From NCBI RefSeq assembly GCF_021018895.1, contig NC_079364.1, positions 16,886,885-16,950,884 of the forward strand: DNA of 64,000 bases. The letters run 5' to 3'. The DNA comes from Seriola aureovittata (taxonomy: Eukaryota; Chordata; Actinopteri; Carangiformes; Carangidae). Position 1 is the stretch's first letter. Each line of letters opens with the position of its first letter. The notes under the pieces were generated by a model. It was not told the DNA's origin, searched no databases, and saw only the letters and a list, made by a program, of their open reading frames with translations. The position numbers and the translations under genes are program-made. This document shows, one piece after another, positions 37,920 to 49,591 of the stretch.

Positions 37920-38280
37920 TATAGCTTTAGCAATTTAAGTGATAAAGGTACACTATGGCAGCACACAAGCTTTCTCTCTAGACATACATCCAAACCGTTC
38001 AAAAGGGACTAATAATTCTTTCAGTACTGGCCTCCACACACGACCCACTCAGAGGAAACTTATGCAAAGCAGGATTGTACCACTCCGCACTGTGGGAAGG
38101 GGTGGCTGTCAGAAGGGAGTGGCTCGTGTGGTACATCCCTCTCTTAAGCCTCTAAGTGCTGAGGCAAAGAGGAAAAGGACGAGGGGGAAGGGAGGCGGCG
38201 GGGAGGTGGGTATGAAAAAGATAAAGGGAAGTGGGTGGGACGGAAAACAAATGTGTGAGCGGATTTAGAAAGAGAGAAAA
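37920..38280 (-). promoter_or_regulatory. tcf12: 5'UTR and probable promoter of the HEBAlt-type transcript
   Basis: Because the alternative exon begins with its own start codon and no acceptor precedes it, transcription must start nearby. Upstream on the minus strand is a pyrimidine-rich GC region (38150-38230, CCTCCCCGCCGCC) and an octamer-like TTTGCATAAG at about 38060. No TATA box stands out. Boundaries are approximate. Confidence 0.5.
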
Positions 38281-41200
38281 AAAATGTTTAATTCCAGGCA
38301 TAAAAAATGTAGATTTTCTGCAGGGGAACCCCAACAAAGTGGAACTAAAATAATTCTAAGCAGGATTTCATTAATATGTGTAATTCAAAGGCGACCAAAT
38401 GAGTGCATAAGTAAGTGTGGTGAGCCTGTTCTCTTCCACACGTTTTAATCCTGAGTGTCTAATCTTTTTGTTTTTGTGATGATTTAACAGGTCTACAGGC
38501 AGTGAGGTGAAATATGGCTTTTGTAAGAACACAACCATCTGGCAACACATTGTACCTGTTCCCACACATGGCTCACACATCAATTAGGAGTCATTAGTGA
38601 GAGAAAGAGAAGGCTCAACGTGTAAGGAAGAAAAAAACTGTATCCAAATCCAGGTAATGAGAGAGAGGCAAAAAAAGATGGACTAGGTGTATTTATGAAA
38701 TGAAAAATATGGCAGTTGTGGTGTTGACAGAGTAAAAGCTTTGAGAAGTGCCTGTAAACACAGAGTTGTAAAGCATGCAACAGCTGCAAACGGGCTGGCT
38801 CGTGACGTCAGAGCAGGAAAATAATGCTCCATTTCCTAAACCCTGGGGGCCTTAGACGGGGGGGGGGGGCATCGACAGCCATTTTACCATGGTTTACTGT
38901 CATTGCACGCCACACAGCTCCCCATTACCTTTATCATGTGGGAGGAGGGGAGAGCAAAGGAGAGGAGAAGAAAGGAGAGGAGGAGAGGATAGATACCATA
39001 TTCCACTGAGAGCCCGGTCTGTACAGTCTGACGGGAGCCTTTCATGTGTACCACTCGTAGCTTCCTGGACTAAACACAGGCCTGTAGACTCATTGAGAAC
39101 ATTATTATTACAGAAAGATGAAAGCTTCCACTTCCCTAAGAAAACTAGGCCTTTATTATGCTTTTCCTTTTAGTTCTGTTATTATTTATGCCCCTTTCTT
39201 CTCTGGTACTCTTTTAAACTCATCCAAAACACTGGCTCTACATGCTGTTACCGCTTTATATCTGGCGCTGTTTCAAGTTGATGCTTTAAGGAAAATGGTC
39301 ATGATAGAAGTGTTTGAAGGGGTCTAAAACAAGTCCAGACATTGCTCGGTGTTGTGAGGTAAACACATGAAAGCAGGGAGAAATGGGCATTAATTCGGGA
39401 AATACACGCACACGTATCATGCCGGTGCTGGCTGACTCAGAACACTGCCAGCCCATTTCTTTTAATGCTGGTTCTGCAGGGGACACAGAGAGTGTGCCTA
39501 TGCATTTTAAGTTTTATTTAATTAAACCTCATGAATCAATGATCATGACACACAGGTCACAGCCTTAACATTGTGGAAAACAGTCAGCATCGGTGTGGGA
39601 GATGAAAGCTCAGCTCCACCCACCTGTTCACACTACCTTCTCTAAGATACTTGAGTCATCACAAGGTGCTTTTCTTGGGATTTGTTTGGGTGTTGAAAAA
39701 GACAGAGTAAATCCACGGGCTGAGGTCACCCCCATCTCACACATGGATTTAGAGATGATGTCATCAGACAGGAAGATTGTTTCCTGTAAGAAGCTCTGGT
39801 TCTAATTAGGGAGGGCTGACTCGGAGAGTGGGGGGTGCACGGGGGATTCAGACCCTGACGGTCTCAAACTCCTAACTGTATCATCAACGTGCTGATTTCA
39901 AGACGCTGCAATGTTCACTGAGTTAAATTTAAAACTGTTAAAAACCTTCTTAACACCACATATAATGCAATTAAATACCTGTTTCATGGTCATATTGCCT
40001 ATGATGGAAAATCAGTGGGGACATTATGGCCTAGAATAGTTTTAGTAGTAGTACTTCGCTGCAGTATAACAATAATTTCTAATAATATAATCATGATAAT
40101 CATGTCATCAAGTGAATGCAACCTGGACCCAGGTAAGTGGCAGACAATGGAAAGATGGATAAACCAATTTAAATAATTTTTTTTTTGCTAAAATTGATAC
40201 ACCCATTACAAAACTACTTCCTACTGTACCTGCGAGCACGCCACAAGAAAGGATTGATCAGCCTCCTGTGTGCAAGATCTGGTCATACAATCCCACTTTT
40301 ATAGTAATATTTAAGACTTCTGTAAGACCTTTTAATACTTTCTACTTTTCAATGCTTTTTAAGACTTTTCAAGAGCTGCAGATACCCTGCCATTGTTTAT
40401 TAGACCTCGTGTTATGTCACTGCTATGAAATCCAGTATAAATGAAATGGTTTTGCAAAATAATACTGACAGTTTTTCCTCCTCCTTGACTTGTTAATGTC
40501 AAAACAAGTCAATTAGGGTAACACAGTAATCAGCTACTTCTACTAATCTGCTCATCAATCACTGCTTTACAACTGCATGAATTCTACACAGTGGGGTTGA
40601 AAACTCTGAGACCATATGCTCTCTTAAAGTAAATATTATATAAGTGGTGAGGTGACTTGAAACAGTGTTTTTATAGAGGTCTCCAAAGTACTCTTTCCTA
40701 CAGCTATCACAGATCTTTAGACAGGTCTTGAGAAGAGAGACCTTCCCATGTAAGAAGCCTCACAAAGAGCTTAGTGAAACAGTAAGTGAAGAGACATCAT
40801 GAACTTTAATAAATGTGAAATTTAAATTAACTCGCGACAGAACTTCCACATACTTGAGATTCAGAGACTGTCAACCACAGCCGATAAAAACACAACACTG
40901 TCTTTGCTCTAGGTTCAAATTCCTCAGCTCTGATCAGGCAGGACAGGTCCGTTATTTTGTCCACCCACAGAATAAAGAATATTCTGGGATGTAGTGATAT
41001 TGTTTGAAATTACATGATAAGTTTAATAATAGACTTAAAATTATAAAAAAAAGGGGGAAATTAGTCTGACCAATTTCCATGTACTTGATTTGTTTTAACT
41101 GGTTCTATTGTAACCACTGAGCAGTTTATCTTTTAAATGCCGTGTCTATATGTGAAGTGATTTTTCCGGATAACCTCCAGTTGAGTTTGAGGTGAGGAAA

Positions 41201-42100
41201 CTGTTTTTTTTTTCTTTTTTGTTTTTGACAAACAAATGCATTGCTTGTTTTAAAAATTGCAGTTTTAAAACACAACGGACAAGCATTGATACAAAGATTT
41301 CCATGCTGTGGATAATACTGTCATAAAAATTATATTTTAGGACAGTATGGTAGTAATCATTAGGCTGCAAATTTTTACCATTCCTGCCAATATAATTTTC
41401 CTTTTTTGTAAGTGTTGCATGCATTTATGTTTCCAATCATGCTTGCAAGAAGGCTATACACAGATTAATAATTGGGAACAGCAGTCTTCAAACAACGGCT
41501 ATTAAAGATTGGCTTGAAATGTCTGACAGCTGTAAATGTATGTAGCAAAGCTACTAACTACATCCATTCTCAAAGCTAGCAGAGATAAAACGAAAAAACC
41601 TGACAGACCACATTTGTTGGACATCTGTCCTAAACCATTTGATGGAAAAGCTAAGAACCCTGAAACCTAAAAATATTAGTTTTCCTGACAAACAGCTTAA
41701 AGATGAAAGATTTTCTGTTGTCTCTTTTGATTTATGTTTGTAATGAACACTAACTTGAGAACACCCAGTCTTCATCATAGGCCTAGAAATACACACAAAT
41801 ACGCATAAAGGGAATATTAAAAGTTGTCCTTTTTTATTAGACGTTAGAAGAGGATGCAGAAGATGACCATCTTGGGAATAATGGAACGCATCCAGCAGAC
41901 CTAGAAGTACGACAACAGTTACATACAGTTTGTACTGCAAGAATATTGATTATTTTCAGCTAACTCACACGGTGACTACTTTCCTTCAGCTGCATCTTCC
42001 ATCATTGATGATGTAGTCACCAGAAAATTAAGCTTCTATCCGCAGCTAAAGAGCTGCAGTTTGAACTACACAACTTAATGATTGTTTGCGAACGTTCGTT

Positions 42101-42245
42101 GAAACTATGGTTTTGGAAACACAATGGTTCATACTATGTAAGTTACCAACATTGTAACAACGACAGTTTGAACCATGGTTTTGGGAAACACTTGCATCAC
42201 AACTATATGGTCCCAACTATGTAAGTTGCTTTTGGGAAACAGACC
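42101..42245. repeat. imperfect direct duplication
   Basis: Two copies of about 65-75 bases sharing GAA[A/C]CTATGG-like start, GGTTTTGGGAAACAC and ACTATGTAAGTT segments (starting near 42101 and 42170). It may be part of an unclassified dispersed element. Confidence 0.6.
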
Positions 42246-43529
42246 CCAGGTTGATTCAAGAGAAGACCCACAACTCTGCTCTCATGTCATGCTTGTATGT
42301 GGTTTCTACCGTACAAGCACAGTGAAACAAGAAAAAAGTATTTTTGGGTATTTCTGAGAGAGTCCCTAACACTGGTTTTGTGAAGTTCATTTATTTTTGT
42401 GTGTCATGACCTACATGATAATAATCTAATGATTCACTTGTCACCCCTGAGCTCATCAACTAATATTATATTTGAAATGAGTCACTTGACGTCAGCAAAA
42501 CAAGAAAAACAAACTGTCACCATTACATTGGACTGGTGTGATTTTATCCCTCACACACTCACACACACAAACACCCTATTACACGTAACCTCTGACCTAT
42601 AGCTGAGTCCTGGAGTTAAGAACCTCAGCAAGGACACGAGCTTCATGCGGTTCAGTGATGTGTTTTCCAGGTCACGGCAGCCTGGCTCGCATGGTTTCTA
42701 AATAACAAACACTCTACCTTAGTGATTGCTGACAGGCTGTGTGTTCTTGAGCCTGCCAGCGATCTGAAATCAAGGTTTGCATTAATGCTGTACACTCACG
42801 CAAGCCCTACATGAATAATTTACAACAGGCCAGAATGTGAGTAATGACTTTAATCTGTCCATTATTTTCATACTCTTTGTCCTTTTAACTCCTTGTTCTA
42901 CTCACAGATGAAAGAGGTCAGGCCTCTGGCTTGTTTGCCTGTTCCATTATCTGAAGCCTCTAATGTCGGTGGTAAATTTCAGCAACCTAAACAAAGATAA
43001 ACACAAAGCCCAGGGACCCAGAGGTGGCTGTGACTGTTCAGCATCATCCCCGTCAAACCAAGGGTGTCTATCTAATCAGCCATCTGATGAGGCCATCTCT
43101 GGGGAGCTCACCCACTGGGGTCAGGTCAAAGCCTAAAATGTTTCCCTCCTGTCAGTTGAAAGGGCTGAGCAATCTTAACATACACACACCTAACAACCCT
43201 GACATTTGTGTACTAATACACATTGTGCATTTTTTAATACACACTGAAGTCCCATTCTGTCATGTTTCTACTGAAAAGCCGACCCACACAGAGGAGTACA
43301 TTTTGGATAAAAAGACATATATTCATATAGATATAGATATAGATCAGTCACTACCTCTGTGATCCTCCACAAGCACCTAAAATAAACTCCAAATCTTTTA
43401 CAGCATCACTACAGAATGAAAAATGCAAATGAATAAAAAAGCAAATTGGCTTACTGGGTCTGAAAAACAGTCATCATGTACGAGCAGTGAACTTATGTAA
43501 ACTATATGGGACCTTCCTGCTCGCTCACA

Positions 43530-43535
<6 letters not shown>

Positions 43536-43582
<47 letters not shown>
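43536..43582. repeat. (CA)n microsatellite
   Basis: About 23 uninterrupted CA units. Confidence 0.97.
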
Positions 43583-43584
<2 letters not shown>

Positions 43585-44580
43585 CTCATACATATTTTGC
43601 TGTGAGTAACTCAGATGACGGTTAACACTTAAATTCTATCATTTGGTTTCGTGGTTTACGTGGTACTTTCCTTTAAATCACGGTCTAACCCTCCATCTCT
43701 TTGAGTTTTGGATTTCAGATTTTTAGCTTTATTACGACACTAACTCCATCTAACAGCTCGTGGGACTGAATAAACCTTGCAGTGTTGTTTTAATATCACA
43801 TTAAAACTGACATTGGTGGGCATATAAAATGTCTCACTTCTTATAGTATCAGACAAATCACTGATTTAAAGTTTTATTTCCAAGCGCTTAAGATTATATA
43901 TAATGAGAGCAATTGTCGTAGTCAAAAGCACAAAAACTGCAAACAGTCATTCTGCTGGCTCGATGACATGCAGATCAAAACACACATTGCAGGCTCGAAA
44001 CAGCTCACAAACTGTACTGGCCTTATTATTCACCTAATGTTTTCCTCTCCTGGTCTGCTTTGATTCATCATGCTTGTGTTTGAATTGACTGCACAAAGAA
44101 ATAATGACAGTGGACTGGGGAATAATGCTCTGTCGAGGGACTCATTAACAATTACAAAAATCTGTGAACAGTCAAGGATGGAATGGAAAATATATGCATG
44201 TACATTTATTTATATTCTTTAACCCTCCCAGTGTTGATGTTAAATGCATTTGTTTGTGTTTTTACAACATCAGAATAACTCGGGCAAAATATAAAACATG
44301 CAGCTCTTTACCATTCAGCTGGGTGCCCCTACAATCTCATTTTGCCTTGAGACTTACAAAGGCCTGGGGTGATACTAGCTGTTTACACAGGGCTTTACTG
44401 ATGCATGTCATCCACAGTCTATTCACCAAGTCCTTTTTTTTTTTTTTTACTATGTTCTATCCTGCAATGCTTCAAAGGAAGACACAAAAAGGAGCTGCTC
44501 ACTCAGCAACAGGAACATTGTTACTGTTGTAGTACAATATTATGATCTGTTGTCTTTGAGCTTCTAAAGACAGATGGATG

Positions 44581-44630
44581 GGGAGAGAGAGAGAGGAGAG
44601 AGAGAGAGGGAGAGACAGAGATAGAGAGGG
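44581..44630. repeat. (GA)n-rich tract
   Basis: Interrupted GA/GGA repeats, purine only. Confidence 0.9.
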
Positions 44631-44989
44631 AAGATATATCTTTTGAATGTCATGCACCAGACAGCACTGCGAGGAACATTTCTGGGTCTTAAGATTCAGA
44701 GCCTAGAGCAGACTTCCTTTCTTACAGCTCACACAGTAAAAATCTCTCAGAAACAAGGGTGTCTGAGTGATCTGTCAAAAGCAAATGTCAATCTTTTTTG
44801 TCATCCACACCCAGGGTTCTCGCTTGCAAAAGTCCCCGAGGGGAGCTGAATCTCAGCCCACCACTTTCTTTCTCTCATCCTGCAGTCACCGTCACCAAAG
44901 CCAGGGAGGAAGTGTCACATCAAGCCGCTGTGCCTCTGACAAGGGTTCGTAGGGGGAAAAAAAAACACTATTTACACAAACAAACTGAC

Positions 44990-45040
44990 ATGCACACACA
45001 CACAGACACACACCACACACCACACACACACACACACCAT
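44990..45040. repeat. CA-rich tract
   Basis: Interrupted CACA and CACC repeats; followed at 45101-45132 by a CT-rich tract. Confidence 0.9.
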
Positions 45041-47209
45041 GCCCTTGCAGCTTCCCATAAATATCCTACAAGATGCAACTTTCCCCCACAAGCTACCAAA
45101 CTCTCTCTCTTTCTCTCTCTCTCTCTCTATCTCCCCATCTTCAGTCCTCCTGTCAGACAGGTGCCCACACAGCTGTCCATCAGCATCCCTCAGCGTAGCA
45201 GCCTGTCTGTCCAATGACAACATGCTCTGTCCTTCGCTCCCAGTGCTCAGTTTATACAGTCAAATAATGCAGGGAGCCAATTATAGCCAAGATGTCTACT
45301 GCAGCAAAAATAAATGGCAAAGCTTTCATGTATGAGTGCTTTAAAGATGTTTATCTTTCACACAAGGCGGTGAGCTATATTCTAAAATATGTTAGCAGAG
45401 AATTTTTTTCATGTTGAGCTCCAGCATTTGGGAAGTCATATAAACTGGGTTAAATAATCCTTAAAATAATGGCAGATAAGGGATTTATTAGGTATATGCA
45501 TCACATAATTACAACCACATCTGCAGTATCCCATGTCTGCGAGCACACTTCCAGCAGACCACAGAGGAAAGTATGTGTGTGGCTGAGGGAGGAGGGTGTC
45601 TGTATATAAGATGAAAAAGCCCTATAAACATTTAAATGTTTGCAATCACCATCTGGCCTGTCTAGATAGCCTTCACATCCTGGTGCACTGCAGTGTCAAA
45701 ACCTAAATGCACAGAGGATGTGCTCCCGTAAATATTTTGATTCAGCTCCATCATGTAGTGTACACACACATCATGCTTGGTCTTGCAACTTACATTGCCC
45801 ATCTGATTTAAAACTCTTACATTTATTTTTAGACTGAGGACCGAGACTGGAGGAAAAAGGGGATTTGAGAATGAAATAAATAAATAAGAAAATTCCCAGC
45901 AGCAGACATAATGATAGGAAGCACTGTGTTGATTTTTTTATTTTTTTTTCAAATCAAGCAGCTATTCAGGTCTCTGGTGAGGCTCTCGCGCTTGCTTACA
46001 CAAGCAAAAGCTTTCAGTGGCATCTGCAGCTGCATTCATGCTTTACAGGTACACTGCAGGCTCTTCACACAGCTGCCTCTGGCAAAGTAGCTCTGACTCC
46101 AGGTGCGCCTTCCCCTCGACACATCTCGACACCACCCTCGCTACTTCTACTGGTCGGTGCCAGCAACACAAACATGGGTCTTGGCTGATAACCATCCTTA
46201 GACATACAATAATCACACTCTGCACCGGTCATATATACACGATACACATTTCCAAGGGTCACAAGTAATTCTTTACATCATTCAATAGTCATGCCACCAT
46301 ATCTCACCTATGCTTCCCATTAGTCCAAAACCACTATCCTGACAACACCTCCCAAAAGCCGCCAGACAACCTCCCACTCAAACATTTTCCACATATACCA
46401 CCTAAAAAACTGGCTTTATGTTTTCCTTTCTCTGTCAGCAGGTTATAAGAGACCTATAGCCCTTTATTCAACACTACCATCTTTATTCTTTCAAATGGGA
46501 TCAAAGACTAACTGGGATAATTCCTCCAAGCTCCAGGCTTTATCTTCTGAGCAGTACTGAGTGACAAGAAGAAGCTGCATTTTATCCCATGCTCTGTCAC
46601 TGTTTTTCCCCATCTAGCATTGTACTGCTTGATTGTACTCTTATGAGTCACCGAACCGCACCTGCGCCCATGTGTTAAGTACTGACAAATAAAAGCCCAG
46701 CGTCCATTTACACAACAAAGAGATGTAACCCGCGAGGCAACCATTCTTTGCCTCCCTCCCTCCGTCTGACAAGACCTCAAATATATCACTTACTTAAGAG
46801 GAAGGCAGCACACGTTCCTGCTGCTGCCAGACACTGCTTCTCTCCCTCATGCTCTGACAAACTTCTTTTCAAATACAAATCCAGAAACAAAACACATGCC
46901 AGCCTTTTATGTTCCCCGGCCTGTTCCATATTTGATTTCAGAGAAACAGCAGTAGAGGTGACGATTATCAAAGCTCTGAAAGGCAAATCCAGTCTCAGAC
47001 TCCCTCACCCAAAAAAAAAAAAGAAAGAAAACCTTTTCATTGTTTAAGGAAAGAAAAGGGTGGGATTTTGGTAAACCAGTTGCGTCTTATTGAAAATAAG
47101 AAAAAAAATCATTGTCTTGTACCAGTTCTAGGAATTTAAGGCAAGGCTTAATAAAACCTTTGCCAATCCACCAGGGTTTTAACAATGAACATCTGACTTA
47201 CTGATTTAT

Positions 47210-47500
47210 GCATATTAATGAACTTCAACACCCCCTGTCTAAGCGAATGCAAGCTGAGCTCCACACTTCTCTGCATCCTAATGGTTTCTGCTCCACCGGG
47301 ATCATTACCAATAGAAATTTCAGATATTCTGTGCTATTAATCTCTGTCTGTCCTCCTGTTCGGCTACGTAATGACTAATTAAACATCAAAAGAGCAGAGC
47401 TGGGGATCCGCTCTGACAGCCTCTCTTTCTCCCAGGAGAGGCTGTGAGGAGGCCAGACTGTGACAGGGCAGCGCTGAAAATCAATCACCCCAAGGTACAC
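47210..47500. promoter_or_regulatory. candidate conserved non-coding block
   Basis: A repeat-free, GC-mixed stretch upstream of no exon but about 370 bases below exon 8, with ATGACTAATTAAAC, GTGCTATTAATCTC and AAAATCAATCACC motifs. These resemble homeodomain/PBX-type cores. Function is inferred only. Confidence 0.3.
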
Positions 47501-47865
47501 ATGTGTATGCAGGCACACACACATTCATGCATGCGGGTACACACACATATAACCACAAAAATGTACACTAAGCTGTAGCCCACAGAGAATTTTCCATACT
47601 GCTATTTAACAACAAGCACGTAAACAACAAACATGAAAGGTCAGAACTTTGCTTTCTAAATTAACAGGCATCACTGGTGTCACTTTTTCAAAGACCCACA
47701 AAAACAACTGAATTCCCATCCAAGAAATGTGGTAGTGATGTCAAGAGCGCTCTTTGTGTGAGAGGGAGGGCGTGTGAGTAATGTGTGTGTATGTGTGTGT
47801 GTGTCTGCTTAAGTAAGCTCACTGTGAAATCTATTTATATGAGAGGTAGATGATCTTCCACTCAC

Positions 47866-47918
47866 AGATGAAGGCAGGCCAGGAGGGACCTTGCGAACCT
47901 TTTTTGTTTGTAGAGGAT
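47866..47918 (-). CDS. tcf12: tcf12 exon 8 (nuclear localisation segment)
   Basis: A 53-base exon reading PLQTKKVRKVPPGLPSS after completing an aspartate codon G|AT. Mammals have DPLQAKKVRKVPPGLPSS. With the RRRPL of the previous exon this forms the bipartite basic nuclear localisation signal of E proteins. Acceptor TCCACAG, donor GTGAGT; ends in phase 0, matching exon 9. Confidence 0.96.
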
Positions 47919-49455
47919 CTGTGGAGAGATGAAAGCACATCTATTCATTCACAGGCAAAAAGGAAGCAACTGTGAATGTGCTGTAAACAAGCCATAACTC
48001 TGTTTTTCCACAACACCGCCTCGCCAACAAAACTCATTCAAAGTACTTCTTGTGAATACACTGTGACTGCCACACATACAGCATAAAATGTACCTGAAAC
48101 GGCTTTTTACAATAATCTTTTATTTCAGCTCGTCTTTTTTAATTCCACTTCACTTATATTCGTTTTCAACTTCAAGAGCACTGCATCACTGACAATGTAA
48201 GAGGGACATAAACTAGCAGGAAGATTACTGTTGTCTTTTTTTGTAATTTTTCTAATAATACTTTTTTATTCTTTTTCAAGTCTTAAGCTCCATCCGGACT
48301 GGATTTATTTCTGTGGGGCAGGTGAGGTGAATTTTGCTCTGGTCAGTGATTTTAATCCCCTGCAGAGAGCACATGTGGATAATTTTTCCTTCCCACCCAC
48401 GTAATAATAACAGCTGCAATTACCTATTTTTCAGCAAATTTGTTAGTCCTCCTGTAATCTAAATCCCATCCAGAGTGACATCCTTGTATTTTTAAAGTGG
48501 ATCTCTGGAGGTTTTTTTATTTTCCATGGGAAGAGCTGTTTGTCCTTCAACCTTTTTTCCACACAGCTCCGTGTGAAAGTTTAATTCTGTGTGAAAATGG
48601 AGGAGGTCAAAAAATGTTTCACCTGGTCCGATGAATGGAAACATTTTACCAACATCACGTAGGCCTATTTTGGTACCGGTATATAAATGCTCATCAAATG
48701 TTGAAATGTAGGTAAGAGCTGGAGTTGTCTTTTAAGTAGGTCTTCTGAATGTCCACGTGTACTACAGACAACATCCTGTAATTTTGCATTGGTTAAATTG
48801 CTGTCTGAAATAGAGAGAGTTGTTCCCATACCGATACTGCCTAAAATACTGAATCAACAATCGAAAACAAACAACACGTCTATCCACCGATCCAATACCT
48901 CGTAATTTATTAATAAACTTTAGAGTTTCACACTCGGATAAAAGAGAAGTTTTCCTGGAAATCGATTCTTCTTCACCGTGCTAAAGTAGTTACCAGTGGC
49001 TTCACAGTGCACCTTCCTGTGTAGGCTACTGTTATAGAGCAGTGAAGAGGAATTGATTTCTGGTAAACAGAGCAACGTTAGCTGTTAGTAAAACATCAGC
49101 AATTTGGCAGTAAGTTATACTGGAAGGTCTCACCAGTGAACAGGCAACATGTACAGGACTCAAGGCTTTAATTTTGAGAGGTGGAACTAGTGTTTGAACA
49201 ACTTGTGTGGGAATTGTTATTTATTGTTAGATAATATGACATTCATGTATGTGTTCATGTTTTACAAAGGGTTTAACCTGAGCGATGCCATAATAGCAAT
49301 CAGTTAGATAGCATACAGATAGATAAAGATTTATTTATCTAAATAGTTTAGGATCAATTCATGAGGAAAAACTAGAGAAAAAGATTAAAAGAAAACTAGA
49401 CAATCTTTTTTAGGACGTTTTGTGTCAACACTGTTGAGATTGAGATGGAACTGAC
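47919..49455 (-). other. tcf12: tcf12 intron
   Basis: A 1.5-kb intron, AT-rich, with no recognised repeat. The 48290-48490 stretch is repeat-poor and contains CAGCTGCAATTACC, a possible regulatory site. Confidence 0.75.
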
Positions 49456-49591
49456 CGATGGGCGGAGGATCTTGTAGAGGACGTCTTCTGGGATTGGCCG
49501 TAGTGAAGGAGTAGAACGGAGCAGCTGACTTCCCTGATGTAGTCACTGACTGACCAGGACTCGCCAACCCAATGTCTGACCTTACAGAAGA
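49456..49591 (-). CDS. tcf12: tcf12 exon 7
   Basis: The exon reads SSVRSDIGLASPGQSVTTSG, then KSAAPFYSFTTANPRRRPLQ and DPPPI. Mammals have [45 protein letters not shown]. It ends with the first basic cluster of the nuclear localisation signal. Acceptor TTTCAG with a strong pyrimidine tract, donor GTCAGT; phase 0 to 1. Confidence 0.95.

Larger units (their letters stand above)
38281..47865 (-). other. tcf12: large tcf12 intron
   Basis: About 9.6 kb between the alternative promoter and exon 8. It holds several microsatellites (43536, 44581, 44990, 45100), an imperfect duplication (42101-42245) and a possible conserved block at 47210-47500. A small inverted repeat of 10 bp is at 40485-40512. 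No further exon or gene was found; plus-strand frames such as 44164-44532 and 44798-45217 look like chance frames or translated simple repeats. Confidence 0.7.

Noticed and set aside
40915..40935. tRNA T-loop-like GGTTCAAATTCC
   Set aside because: No matching A-box or cloverleaf arms nearby.
44798..45217. 139-codon plus-strand frame
   Set aside because: Half of it is translated CA and CT simple repeats; no conserved features.
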